Of a DNA stretch of 64,000 nucleotides, positions 25,028 to 37,438 are shown in pieces (positions within the stretch are counted from its first letter, which is position 1; each line of letters starts with the position of its first letter). The translations under genes and the position numbers were made by a program. The notes under the pieces were generated by a model that saw only the letters and a program-made list of their open reading frames with translations, was not told the DNA's origin and ran no database searches. The stretch comes from Brachynemurus nebulosus. Taxonomy: Eukaryota > Arthropoda > Insecta > Neuroptera > Myrmeleontidae. The DNA lies in contig JAPWDM010000007.1 in NCBI GenBank assembly GCA_035578155.1, forward strand, positions 35,252,413 through 35,316,412, in the 5' to 3' direction.

Positions 25028-28000
25028 TTAATCTTTTACAAGCGTAAAATACAGTAGCGTATCAAGGGGGGCCGGGTACGTTTTAGTTGTTCCCACGTCA
25101 AGTGTTTCTATCATACCATCCGGACCTTTCCATTTTCCTTTGGGCAGATAAACTTTACGCTCTGTGGCCCCCTGTTCTATAACCGGGGCAACTAAAATTT
25201 CTTCACCCAACATATATTCTAGAAAAAGAAAGCCAAGTGAAAAATTTACTGACAAACTAATGCCATCTTTTGGTACTTACGATCATTTATTTTATATGTG
25301 TTTGGATCGTCGGGGGCAATCCACCAAACGGGGGGATTTAATGGCGTGCCATCTTCCACGCATTTTTTCATTAACTCATTAATTTTTGGCGCAAATTTTC
25401 GATGTAAATCCACCATTTTTTTACTTATCTCCAATATCTAAATGTAACAGAATTTTTAAGGTTAGTGGGCGTATACAATATTTTAAAGTGGGTGAGTGGG
25501 CGGTGCTTAAAAATTTTATTGCTTTTATTACAATCTAAATTTTAATTTAGACGTATACGTATATGTATTTTAGAACAGATATGTATATTTTCACGAAAAT
25601 TATACAATATACTGCCCAAAACAGTCAAAAATATAGATATAATTAGAATAGATAGTGGACGTATACAATATTTTAAAGTTTGTGAGTGGGCGGTGCTTAA
25701 AAATTTTATTGCTTTTATTACAATCTAAATTTTATTTTATATGTATACGTATATGTATTTTAGAACAGATATGCATATTTTCACTAAAATATTGCATACC
25801 CCCACTCTATTAGGGATTATTTGATCCGCTATACCTTTGGATTGGTGAACTCCCATGGTGTTAACGAGAATTGAATACTCGGCATAAATGTGTTCGCCTG
25901 TAACCATCGAATGAATAATTCCTCGGTCACTTTATCGTCGCCATATTTATTGCCGCCAACCATATCCGGTAACACGAATGGATAGCCGACCATGTTCATT
26001 TGAAGCATTGTGGTGATCAGTGTTGGAAGGCCATTGTCGAACGTCCATTTTGAATCTTTGTCGACAATTCGTACGAAAATTGGCAAATGTTGCGAACGAT
26101 ATCCGGAACGGACTTCGATTAGATCGCCAAATTCCGAGCACGCTTCCACATATTTGGTGGTAAATAGGTTCGGTTGTTTTTCAACGTCGCCTGTAAGGTG
26201 CGGTACCTGTCAAAAATGAATCAGTTAGTGTGGATTAATCGGAAAACTGGCCAAGTGCGTGCCAAACCACGCAAACATGTGATAGACATGACGAAACTGT
26301 TATGGTACCGTAATTTTAACTACACCCATATATTGTAGACCTACTGATTGATAAGTAGTATTACCTCTAAATGCAGCGAAATTTCAATATGAATTTTTGA
26401 AAAAGTTTGTAGGTCGATTTGAACGTTTGAAATTTCTGTCATTCAGTCATTTTAAATTTTAGTCAACTTGATGACGTCATTAAATTGAAAAAATTATTTT
26501 TTCTCAAATCAAGCTTTACTGACGTGATTTGAATTAGAGTGTTTGGTTGAATTTGAATAATTTGGATGCGGGCTTTTCATTTTTGCTATCAAAATGGCGA
26601 AATTCTCTAGAAATATGACTGACTAGACCAAGGCTTCTGACAAGACTGACAAGACCAACGAAATCTTGGGATTATAGCGAAAATTTTTTTATATGTATAT
26701 ATATTATTCCTTAATCAATAAATCCTTACAAAATACTTATATATCTCTATTTGGAGTCGCGAATGAAAAAAGTTTAAGAAGCCCTGGGACTAGGCAGAAA
26801 ATTTTTTCTACTGGTTCTAGATGCTTAATTTTGATAAAAATGAAAAAAAAAAAACGACTTGGAAAGCATATAAATGGCTTCAAACGTTCAAATCAATCCA
26901 AAAAAAAAAAAAACATTTCAGAAATAACAACTGTCATTTTAATGCGCCAACGCAGATCGCATACATGTTATTCGGGGATTCCCAAAAGGAGAGATTTACC
27001 TGCGGTGCCCAACTGGTTTCACCGGCATCGAATTTAAAACTGTCCAATCCGGCGGTCTCTTTTACTTTTTTCAATCGTTCAATCCACCAATTTTTCGCCT
27101 CGTCATTGGTAAAATCAATAAGTGCCGCTTCTTTCTTGCCACTATTCCACCATTGTGACAAAACATTACCCTGTTGATCCTTAACCAAATATCCTTTTTG
27201 TTGAGCCTCCTCAAAATATTTCGTACAATTTTTATTAATGAACGGATGCACCCATAGTGTGACTCGTTCGAATCCTTTGTCCCGAATATCCTGAACAACC
27301 TTTTTCGGATCTGGGAATTTTTTGGGGTTAAACGTTAAAGCGCCATAACACTCTTCCCAATCATCATCAATTTCATATTGGCCAGAAAATCCTTTATCGT
27401 GTATTTCCTGGGCGAAATTCAAAACAACATTCTCGTCAATATCGCGTTTATATCTGGCCCACGTGGACCAAATTGGCTCGGCAATCATGGCCGCTGACGG
27501 AACACCGGTTGGCTTGTGGAGGAAATTTTTGATTGCGTGTTTATGCGCTTCTTTGGCGTTACTTTGGACGACAATGTCATATTTGAAGTGTAACGTTGTC
27601 CGTGCCGAATATGGTTCGGCAATTTTTGCCGTGAAGCAAGCCTAGAATCAATTAAATATACAGTATTGTACTTGTGACATTAATCACTCTGTATATTAAT
27701 GGTATGTTTGCAGCAGTGTTGGCATTTGTAACATAATTAAAGTACGCTTGACATAATTATCAATGAAACATTTGAAAGAATTTTTTCTTTTTCTTACTCC
27801 TTTAACACTATGAGGCCCGAGCACTTTCACAGTAAACTTCCCCGGAAGCCGACAATATTTTTAAGCAAATTTTATGTAAACAAGTACATAAAATGATTCC
27901 ACAAAACACTAAATGATTCAACATGTATGTGTTATGCAGATCAAAAGATAAGTAACACACATATATGTACATACAAGCATACAACACACCCATATACATA

Positions 28001-29265
28001 TGTGGATAAAAATATTATTGTAAATAAAAGATGAAGCCTAGATATTTTGATGATAAAACATTATGTATATTTATATGTACAAAAAATGAAAAATGTCCGG
28101 TACGTAGTATATAATAAATTATTTTTATTAGAATAATATAAAATCTTTTTAATAAATATTTTTAAGTATTTTGTTTATTATTCTAAATATTGATCGCGGT
28201 CGGCCTCTGAGGATGTTTTGTTTGGTTTCGGATGTCGAAACCATGGGACTGAAAGTGTTAACTGTATTTTTGGCCTGTTTCATAATTTTTCAAGAAATAT
28301 TACGAAATACTCCAATTTGGCGAGCCTGATCACATAACTTAAAAACAAAAATGCCAACACTGGTTTACAGTATAACTGAAAAAGATTCAAAAATATATCT
28401 GTTTCTTTCGATAGAAACGAAAAGAGTAGTGTGTGTTGTTATGTATTTGTGTGAATAGGAACACATTCGGGTGATAAATGATGATAAATATCGCACACAT
28501 AATGCGTAACTAACTAATCAATTAATCATTGATCGCGGTCGGCCTCTGGGGATGTTTTGTTTGGTTTCGGATGCCGAAACCATGCGACTGAAAGTGTTAA
28601 AATTATTTTCGAGTTTACCTTAGAATTTTCGTTTCGATTTTGATTTATGAAGAGCGGTGTCGATTCATCGACGTAAACATAAACACCTTTCTCTGACAAC
28701 CAGTACGGTTCAATCACGGCACAGTTACCCTCCTCTTGCGTGATCATCGGGAAATCGTTTAAAATCAACTGATCCATCGGCCATTGTTGATTCTTCTGTT
28801 CCGGCCCGCCAAACCAACTGTACTCTTTCAAATCGAAACAGTCCGTTACTGTAAGCTTCGGATCGTTAATCGTCCATTCGGCCATGTACCAGTCTTGATC
28901 GTCTTTCTTCGTAAACGACAGTTGTGCCGTGTCAAAATCGTAACAGTGCAGTCCACAGTTACGTTCCGGGTGATACGTCAATCCGTTACCAAACTCGATC
29001 AGAAATATCTCTTCACCGTCACGATCGTAGGCAAATTCGAGTTTCGGTGACGCGACGTGACTCGAATTCGTCACGCGTAACAAGCGATTTGCCGGTTTCG
29101 AATCGGTCGAATGTAATAAAATGAATAAAATCGCTGAAAATTGATAAAGAAAAATATTATTCAGATGAGTGTACACTATGGGGATGATTTTGTCGCGCAA
29201 TAATATTACTTAAATCAATATTTTGTTTACTTACAGAAGAGTTTTATGAAATGTTTCCACCGCAT
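25028..29265 (-). CDS. Glycoside hydrolase family 31, secreted/lumenal (MYORG/tobi-like)
   Basis: Probable alpha-glycosidase of the secretory pathway. Minus-strand exons in order are 29265-29235, 29133-28619, 27641-27000, 26206-25835, 25437-25281 and 25218-25028. All introns are GT-AG and phases agree, giving 635 aa. Exon 1 plus the start of exon 2 encodes a signal peptide (MRWKHFIKLFSILFILL). The catalytic nucleophile is Asp387 in FKFDAGE. The acid/base is expected in exon 4 around VRIVDKDSKW (Asp445 or Asp447). YPFVLPDMVGGN, WWIAPDDP and QYMLGEEILVAPVI are GH31 hallmarks. The arrangement resembles vertebrate MYORG and insect tobi-type GH31 proteins; substrate cannot be read from sequence. 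The start choice rests on exon 1 supplying the only ATG with a signal peptide. Confidence 0.92.
25438..25834 (-). repeat. Intron 4 of GH31 gene: tandem duplication of about 188 bp
   Basis: About 25465-25615 and 25653-25800 are near-identical (GTATACAATATTTTAAAG, GAGTGGGCGGTGCTTAAAAA, TTTTAGAACAGATATG). A local two-copy duplication fills most of the intron. Confidence 0.8.
26207..26999 (-). other. Intron 3 of GH31 gene
   Basis: AT-rich with A-rich runs. ORFs at 26693-27177 on the plus strand are low-complexity or antisense to exon 3. No repeat partner was found in this window. Confidence 0.55.
27806..28257 (+). mobile_element. Full TTAA-flanked MITE in GH31 intron 2
   Basis: A 452-bp element bounded by TTAA at 27802-27805 and 28258-28261. 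The ends are CACTATGAGGCCC and GGGACTGAAAGTG, imperfect inverted repeats (CACT/AGTG plus a GGCCC-like block). TTAA target duplication is characteristic of piggyBac-type transposition, and no transposase is encoded. Relatives in the window are 24490-24580 (left end), 28421-28596 (right part), about 50025-50165 (right part) and 63740-64000 (running off the window). Confidence 0.8.
28421..28596 (+). mobile_element. Second, truncated copy of the same MITE
   Basis: AAAAGAGTAGTGTGTGTTG... GATCGCGGTCGGCCTCTGG... GACTGAAAGTG ends at TTAA (28597-28600). It matches the right part of the 27806-28257 copy; the left end is missing. It lies only 22 bp upstream (in genomic order) of the GH31 exon 2 splice donor. 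Confidence 0.75.
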
Positions 29266-29777
29266 TTTAATTCACGAATAATGTAAAATGAAACGCATAT
29301 GTTACTTAAAAATCAATTAAGGATGTTTTTGAATTAAGTCATCTGGTTTTTATAATTGCAAAAAAAAAAATAAACACTTAAAATTAATTGATATTTCAAA
29401 ACAGGCCCGGACTTACGAGTAAATGAAAAACGTAAAAAAATTTCTCAGGACAGGATAACGAAATTGGAAGCAAATTGTAGACTTTCGAAGTTGTTATTTT
29501 CATTTTTATGAAAATTTATTAGGCATATGAGACGCCTAGAAAAAGGACTTCTAAGAAATCAACGATATTTCTAAAACGAATTTTATCATTCTGATTGGAA
29601 AAATGGAAAGTTCACTTCGAAATTACCCTAATTCAATATAAATCACCCTAATTTAAATCGTTTCCATAAAGTTTTCATTTTTACTAAAATTAGGCATGTT
29701 GGTAAAATGCTCAGTTCCATTAAGTTGCCCAAGATGTCTCTGTAGGCTTTCTATCAAAAAATTTCGTTTATGGTTCA
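29266..29777. other. Upstream region of GH31 gene
   Basis: Presumed promoter and 5' UTR of the minus-strand GH31 gene. AT-rich; no distinct motif identified. Confidence 0.4.
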
Positions 29778-30148
29778 TACACAATCAAAGAAATAAGGCC
29801 TAGAAATAAGGAATAAGAAGTATGCCATCTAGTGACGTTGAGTGGAACTTTAACGTAACTGGTCATACATAGATATAAATATGTAGGTATTTTTTTACGT
29901 CAAAATTCGTGATTTTTTTCACTTAGTGACAAAAAAGTCATCACGAACGTTAGTTTTTCATGAATTTTGATGTAAAAAAATACCTAAATTCATTTACCCA
30001 TGAGCAGTTAAGTTAAAGTTTCATTCAACGTCACTAGATGGCATACTCCTTATTTCTTATTTCTTATTCCTTATTTCTTATTTCATTAAAGTTCCATTCA
30101 ACGTCACTAGATGACATACTTCTTATTCCTTATTTCACTGATTGTGTA
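29778..30148. mobile_element. Long foldback MITE, copy 1
   Basis: Terminal pair TACACAATCA-AG-AAATAAGG and its complement CCTTATTTCACTGATTGTGTA, with extended pairing inward (ATGCCATCTAGTGACGTTGA against TCAACGTCACTAGATGGCAT, ending in the TTTGTCAC arms near the centre). Almost the whole element can fold into one hairpin. No coding content. A related copy is at 33037-33402. Confidence 0.8.
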
Positions 30149-31969
30149 GACAGCCTTAAGGTTAGTTTGGGTACATTTTTTTTTTTTAATTTACAATATC
30201 AAAAGAAGCGTTATGAAATTATTAAAAAAAAATATGAGCGTCTCCTAATTTGAAAGCTAAGTCTGTTCCTGAACCTTCAAGTGATAAACACGATCTAATT
30301 TCTACAAAACTCCGAACGCGCTCATACTGGTGCAAAAATAAGCAGTTCCCACCTTTAGAAAAGGCCCAAAGATTTTCTAGAGCAGGGTTTGCATCGACCC
30401 ATTGTTTTCACTACTATATTTTAAATAATATTTATTCCAGATCTGTAGTTTGAGTCATAATTTTTGCCCCAAAAAAAAAAAAAAAATTAAATAAAGATTC
30501 CATTCACTAAAGAATTGTATTGAAGAAAATACGTACAAATCACCATAAGTATTTCGTTTTCTTATTTCAAAATTTATAGATAAAGTACTTTGAATTTGTA
30601 GATAAAGGAAAATTCGAAATCAAATCATTAGTACCAAATGTTTACATAAAATGGCGACAATTTAAAATTCAATATTCGGTAAAATATAATTTTCAAAAAT
30701 TGACATTTAAAAATTTTACTCGATTAAAAATTATTGAACGATTAATAAAAGTGCAAGCCGTATCATGGAATTCATACAGATTGATTCATTTGATTGTTTT
30801 ATTTCATTTAAAACTTTATTAGCCGAGATACAAACTAAGCAATGTTTAAATAATAGAAGAGATAGGCATACTACATAATGATATGTTATGTCGATTGCAT
30901 AAAAGTATAAATTTTATTGACAGGCACTATATTTGGCTCAAGTTAACGCAAACACCTGGTATATTATAAAATAATTGTATTACATTTTCCGAGGAAAAAT
31001 ACATGTACCTATATTGCAATAAAAATTCAAAATATAAGAGGGAAAAATTTTTTAACATAATAAGGCCACGCGATTAGATAATTAATTGCAGAAAGAAAAC
31101 ATAATATTTGAAAGATATAAAAATTTTCAAGGGCAATTTACATATTTAACTGTCATGATTCTGATTTTATTATTTTTTTAAATGCGCTTAGAACTTTCAT
31201 CGGATGTACCACTGGAATTTTTGTTGTAATATCTATTTATATATTTACTTTAATTAGCTTATTAATTATTAAATAAGTATTTTTCGGCCAAGTTTGAAAT
31301 GATATGATCGATTTTTTTAAATCAGATTAACATATTAAACTTCTTTATCAGCAATCATTTAAGTTTATTATATAAATTTAGGAAATTTAATACATCGAGT
31401 ACCTGAAGAACCTCTAAAACACCATCAAATTTTGTTTTTTACATGTTTTCTGTACTTATATTATTTAATTCGATAAATGAAAATATGGAACTTAGAAATA
31501 CTAAATTTTGAAATAGGCAACAGTAATCGAAAAAAACCAAAATTTTGCGAAAATCGATTCGTAATTTTATATAATGACGTCATTAAGTTCACTAAAATTT
31601 TTCAGTAAATTAGAAAACGGAGTTGTTATGTTAGGTACTGTTTACATTTTCGGTAAAGGTCAAGATTCAAAAATAAAAAATTCGACAAATGCGTGTTGGG
31701 CATGTATTAAATTAGGATTTCGTAGCTCAGAGCTAACCAATCTAACCTTTAATTCGTTAATAATATGACTATCTAAACCTTTTACTTTCTGTATGAATTT
31801 AAAAAAATTTAATAATAGTAGTCTCTTAAATTGCCTAAGATCCGACACTGACTATTATTATAAAATGGTCAAGTGTGGGTAGACCACCTAATGCGATGAC
31901 AGAAATGGCGAATTCATAAGGACTTCGTTGTTAGAGCTACGACACTGTCAAAGAAATTTTTAAAAAAAT
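30149..31969. other. Intergenic DNA, no supported gene
   Basis: AT-rich. Near 30880-30912 the minus strand reads ATGCAATCGACATAACATAT, a lone relative of the core of the 3.4-7.1 kb repeat block. Short ORFs at 30038-30453 and 31574-31768 lack recognisable domains. Confidence 0.5.
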
Positions 31970-32575
31970 GCGCTGCCAATGGGGTATGGCACAGAGCTTC
32001 CCCGTACTCGTAAAAGCACCTTGGTAATTGAATGCCCAATATATCTTTGTATAATTTAATATATGCATATAAATTAATAAAAATAAATAAACAAAACGAT
32101 TCATAAAAAATTGAGCGAAATGGGACTAGCAGTAAATAAGATATTGATATTTGATAGGATTTCATGGTAGCGCCGTGGACACTATTACTCCGAATGCAAT
32201 GAAATTTGTAGGGCGACCATCTAGGAACCAGACCGCATAATTTCTGACAATTTCATAAAAAAGAATTGAATAGTTCAGAAGTTATGTCACTTGATGCAAT
32301 TTAGTATATTAATGGAATGACATGGTAGCGGCGTAGCTACCGTTACTCCGATTTCGATTAAATTCATAGGGGACCATCGAGCAACCAAAACTGTATAATT
32401 TCTGAAAATTTCATTAAAAACAATCGAATAGTTCAGAAGTTATGCCACTTGGTGCAAACTGACGACACCAAACCAAAATTGTTCAGGAAGCTCTAAAACT
32501 TTTGGAGGGAAAAAAATTGTTTATTTTTCAAAAGTGGATTACAACGCTTCCGCTACTTTAGTAGTCTCGGAAGCA
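31970..32575 (+). repeat. Dispersed repeat, copy 2
   Basis: Second copy of the family at 10300-10985, same orientation, with small indels. It ends with the CGGAAGC arm of the terminal hairpin near 32575. ORFs at 31914-32165 and 32534-32716 fall in or at the edge of it and are not genes. Confidence 0.7.
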
Positions 32576-32969
32576 CACCCAACAAATTATTTAAATGTAT
32601 CGTGGTATACGAGCTTTAGGTGTATTACAATATCGTTACATATGCATTACAAATCCGGTGAGTATGTTAGAACGTTTCATTTTTATTTTTCAAATTTTTC
32701 ATCCTTGTTCCACTAATTGTGTACCTAAATACATACATAACAGACGTATTACACTGTGTACATATATGTACATACACAATATTAAAAATTAATAGTTTTA
32801 TTTAATTATTTATTTGATTTTATTGAGTTTTTCAAAACGAAAAATTAATTTTTAATTTGAACAGTTGCTAATAAATAATTTTGATTTGAAACACATAAAT
32901 GTTTGTACTATTTACTATGGTTTCTCCTTTGTTGAAAATGGGTTTAAATGTAAGTACCTATAGTAATTT

Positions 32970-33457
32970 TAAACCCTGGGTACACACTGAGACAAACATT
33001 GTTAGCTAACACAGTTCGCTAACACTGTTTGCTAACGTTGAATGGAACTTTAATGAAATAAGAAATAAGGAGTATGCTATCTAGTGACGTTGAATGAAAC
33101 TTTAACTTAACTGCTCATAGGTAAATGTATTTACATAGGTATTTTTGTACATCAGAATTCATGAAAAAGTAACGTTCGTGATGACTTTTTTGTCACTAAG
33201 TGAAAAAAATCACGAATTTTGACGTAAAAAAATACCTACATATTTATATCTATGACCAGTTACGTTAAAGTTCCATTCAACATCACTAGATAGCATACTC
33301 CTTATTTCTTATTTCTTATTCCTTATTTCTTATTTCAGTAAAGTTCCATTCAACGTCACTAGATGGCACACTTCTTATTCCTTATTTCATTGATTATGTA
33401 GACAGCATTAGTTAACAAATGTTCAGGAACTTTCGTCTCAGTGTGTACCCGGCTTTA
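32970..33457. mobile_element. MITE with a foldback element nested inside
   Basis: The outer pair GGGTACACACTGAGAC (32978-32993) and its perfect complement (33435-33450), extended by TAAA-CC on each side, bounds the element. Between them, about 33037-33402 is a copy of the 29778-30148 foldback, with its central part inverted relative to that copy although its right flank has the same orientation. GTTAGCTAAC and GTTAGTTAAC stretches lie between outer and inner elements. Confidence 0.75.
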
Positions 33458-34023
33458 GTGAAATCGTCGAGTTTTTTTAGGTGCTGTCATTTCTCATTTT
33501 CTTTTCTAAAAGCGTGAAATTTGTATTTTTTGATCGAAACTTTTTGAGTTATTTTTGAAGTTGTTTTTTTTTCTTTTGTATGTGTTTAAATAAATATGAT
33601 ATTTTATTGTTTCAGGTGTTTAAATACATATTTCTTGTTGGGATTTTTTGAATTAAATTGCTCGAGACTGGTGGCTCCAAATATGAATGATGAATTTTCA
33701 TAAGCGCCGTTTAAAACAATTGTTTGACGCGCATGTCATCTAATCACAGAGACAGTGCACTGTGTATACATATGTGGTATTTGTGTGATGGTATATGTGT
33801 ATCAAAAACTGGGATTGAAAACATTGTAAAAAATTTCCCTAATAATCAAAATCCAAAAAAACAAAAACAAAAAAGGACAATAAATTTTCCCCGATTAAAC
33901 AGCAAAAACAATTTGAATGTAATATAAATGTATAGATTGTATTTTGAAATTTTTTTCATCGTGTGCGTGAATCAGTAGTGAGTGTCATACGGGCCCCGTA
34001 TAGGGTGCAATAACCAAATTACG
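33458..34023 (+). other. Upstream region of ABHD17
   Basis: Presumed promoter and 5' UTR. The in-frame ATG at 33982 would add 14 residues to ABHD17, but the family start at 34024 is preferred because the conserved palmitoylated N-terminus begins there. Confidence 0.45.
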
Positions 34024-37000
34024 ATGAATGGATTGAGTTTAAGTGAATTATGTTGTCTGTTCTGTTGTCCCCCGTGTCCCGGACGAATCGCCGCGAAATT
34101 AGCATTTCTACCGCCGGAGCCCACGTACGAGTTTCAAGCGGACGATAGTGGCTCAAAATTTGCACTGAATCTAACGGATCGTGCCGAATGGCAGTACTCG
34201 GAACGGGAAAAGGAGAATGTGGAAGGTTTTTATACGCGAACGAGTCGCGGAAATCGGATTGGATGTTTGTTTGTGCGATGTAGTTCAACGGCCCGATTTA
34301 CCATACTGTTCTCGCACGGCAATGCCGTGGATTTGGGACAGATGAGCAGTTTTTATTTGGGTTTGGGATCACGTATCAATTGCAATATATTCAGGTATAT
34401 GTATATTTTGGTTTGATTTTTTTTAAATGGGACAATATCAAAAATTTTGCCAAGGCCAAGGCTCTCACAATCAGTGACGGATCTTATCATTTTTTTTTGG
34501 AAATTTTTGTGGGTTGTCTGTGATTTTCGGATCATTTGTACACTGACCAAAATTTAAACGCACGAAATTTATGAGAGTTAAACAAAAGAGGCGTCCGGAA
34601 GGCCTGGTTTCAATTAATATACCGTAAAATGGGTTGTATATACAGTGGGAGGTGAATAGATTGAATACGGTTGTATTTGAGTTTATCATAAGTTACTATT
34701 CATAAATAACAATAAATTAAAACAATACAAAAATTATACTAGATTAAATGGCTGCGTAACTTAATTAAATTATATTATAAATAATAAACAAATATTTTAC
34801 TTTGCAAAATACCACTTTTATTTTTGCAACTGTGACAATATTGTTTCGAACCGTTAGTTCATTTTCAAACAGAATCGACTAAAGTTGTTTTTTAGACGAA
34901 ATTAGTCTTTAGTCAGAAATATCGAGCACGCAATAGTCGATTAATTGACTAAATTTTTAGTCGAATTCATGAATAGAGTACCTATGTAATTCTTTCAAAA
35001 AAAAATGCTTTCTTTTGAATTTAATTACTGATTCTTAATATTTTATTATTATTATTTTAAGAAAAAGAAACATGAAAAATGAAAATTCGTACCAATGGAT
35101 AATTTTTTAGTTTTTAATTATCCGAATTTTATATAAATAATACAGGAAAAAATTAAATTAGTCGTTTTTAGTCAATTAAAAAAAACTAATCATTTTAGTC
35201 ATTTAGTCGAGGGTAAAATAATCGATTAAAAACTGACTAAATTTAAACAAAATTAGTCGACTAAACCGATTAATCGATTAATCATCCGACATCATTAGTG
35301 TACATACTTCATTAATAGAGTTTTTTTTGTCTAGATTTCATTTTTGTCCAAAATATTTCAAATTTATCAACTAAAACTATTTAGCAAAAAGAAATTTGAA
35401 CAGCTGTGCCCCAAATAACGGTATAAGAATGAATTAGCAATATTTTCGAATTTTCCAGTTAAACAAAAAAAGAGAAAATGGGTTTTAAAAATAGTAAAAA
35501 TAAAGAACAAACTACCGAAACCAGAATTAGTATGAAAATCAAATGCAAGAATCAAAGAAAGCCCGCAGAATTTGATTTCCCGTTGACATTTTCCAATATT
35601 TTTTATAGTAATGTTGGTTTTTTTGGGAAGATAGTAAATTTAGTATCGTAGCTAAAAATATATAAAATTATGGTAATTCTTTTTACTAATTTTCGATTTA
35701 TTTATAAAAATTAATAATCTGTGCCAAATTGATATATAACTGAGGTATAATAGGGACGAATGAATACGAATTGACGTCCTAGGGTTGACCAAAATTTTAA
35801 AAATGAGTTATTATATATAAAAATGTGTACATATTCCATGAATAGCGTTTTTTTTTTTGTTTAGATTTCATTTTCTTTCCAAAATATTACAAAATTTATC
35901 AACTAAAACTATTTAGCAAAAAAAAAAAAAAAAATTGAACAGCTTTGCTCCAAATAACTGCATATGAATGAATTAGCAATATTTTCGAATTTTCCGGTTA
36001 AATAAAAAAAGAAAATGGGTTTTGAAAATAGTACCGAAATCAGAATTAGTATGAAAATCAAATACAAAAATTCCAAAAAGTCCCAGTTGACATTTCCCAA
36101 TATTTTTTGTAGTAACTTTAGTTTTTTTTCTTTTTTTGGAAATTTTCAGTTACGATTATTCCGGTTATGGCGTGAGTGGTGGAAAACCGTCAGAGAAAAA
36201 TTTATACGCTGACATTGACGCGGCCTGGCACGCGCTCCGGACCCGATACGGTATCAGTCCGGAGAACATAATCCTATACGGTCAAAGTATCGGAACTGTT
36301 CCGACAGTGGATCTGGCGTCACGGTATGAAGTCGGCGCGGTCATACTTCATTCACCTCTTATGTCGGGGATGCGTGTCGCGTTCCCGAACACCAAACGTA
36401 CGTGGTTCTTCGATGCGTTTCCAAGGTAATCATCAGATAAAATACTCTGCAGACGACATTTGGAATTATTTTTGGTTTTTTTTTTCAGTATTGATAAAAT
36501 TTCAAAAGTTACGTCACCGGTTTTGGTGATTCACGGTACAGAGGACGAGGTGATCGATTTTTCACACGGTTTAGCAATTTTTGAAAGGTGTCCTCGCGCT
36601 GTTGAACCGCTATGGGTTGAAGTAAGTAACAAAAATTCGTTAAGGGGAGATTTGCCAAAAAGACAACAACATCAAATTATTGTTTTTTATACAAATAAAT
36701 ATTTTATTAAAAAACTAAATATACTGTGTGAGTTTTTCGAGAGTTGCCATTTTTATTACAGCCAAACCGTTGATTTAATCGAAAAATTGTTCAAATAAGT
36801 GTTGTAGATATCGACGGGGGCAACCGATTGCTATAGTCAGGAGCTTTATAGCTCTTATGGTTTTCAAGCTATGATACAAACTTATAGATTTTTAAATGAG
36901 ACTATATATTAATTTTTCGATAAAACTGATCTAATGCATTAATTTACAACATAAATGAGCAAAAAAATGTTTTTTATTCAACTTTAATTTTTTAATTTTT

Positions 37001-37438
37001 CTTTAATTTATCAGTTAGGTGGTAAAAATATGCATATGTACTTGAGGCTACTACAACCGATAGTATTCTGGTTGGTGACATTTCCATTACATCCAAGAAA
37101 AGAACTTTTTCCAGTATAATTCCTATCATAAAAATTTGGTTGTAATAGAAATGGCAACTCTCAAAAAACTCACATGGTAGTATAAGTTTAGAGTAAATCT
37201 CTGAAGATGGGCAATCCTTTAACCGAAACTTGTTAGACTGACATTGGATCGCTGATTCCTTTAGTGAGTCTCCCCTTAAAGAAATAATATGATACAGTTC
37301 CTCCCCATTTCGGTGAAGTTGGAAATATATTGAAGTTGTAATTTCTTTTTTAAGGGTGCTGGTCATAATGACGTTGAATTGTACAACCAATATTTGGAAC
37401 GGTTAAAGCAATTCGTGAGCGTTGAATTACTCAACTGA
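34024..37438 (+). CDS. ABHD17: ABHD17 alpha/beta hydrolase, protein depalmitoylase
   Basis: Serine hydrolase that removes palmitate from membrane proteins such as Ras-family GTPases. Exons are 34024-34394, 36150-36425, 36489-36621 and 37355-37438, GT-AG introns with matching phases, giving 287 aa (I recall about 288 for human ABHD17B). The N-terminus, [20 protein letters not shown], is the conserved cysteine cluster that is itself palmitoylated and anchors the enzyme. Catalytic triad: Ser170 in YGQSIG, Asp235 in [13 protein letters not shown], His264 in GAGHND, the same numbers I recall for ABHD17B. The stop is TGA (37436-37438) followed by C. Downstream sequence stays in the same frame; see the next entry. 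Intron 3 carries a TTAA-flanked MITE. Confidence 0.96.
34395..36149 (+). other. Intron 1 of ABHD17
   Basis: AT-rich. A 34870-35290 stretch is dense in TTAGTCGATTAAT-like motifs. About 35290-35640 and 35820-36120 are a diverged tandem duplication (CAACTAAAACTATTTAGCAAAAA, then GAATTAGCAATATTTTCGAATTTTCC in each), which explains the paired minus-strand ORFs at 35367-35555 and 35909-36100. Confidence 0.65.
36644..37275. mobile_element. TTAA-flanked MITE in ABHD17 intron 3
   Basis: 632 bp with TTAA at 36640-36643 and 37276-37279. The ends are GGGGAGA and TCTCCCC. A second inverted pair lies inside (about 36727-36768, GTGAGTTTTTCGAGAGTTGCC, against about 37128-37177). It starts 22 bp after the exon 3 donor. 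No ORF of substance. Confidence 0.78.

Noticed and set aside
37436..37438. Selenocysteine decoding of the ABHD17 TGA
   Set aside because: The protein is already complete at the family length, the conserved C-terminus ends there, and a second stop (TAG) follows, which selenocysteine would not explain. I saw no SECIS-like structure.
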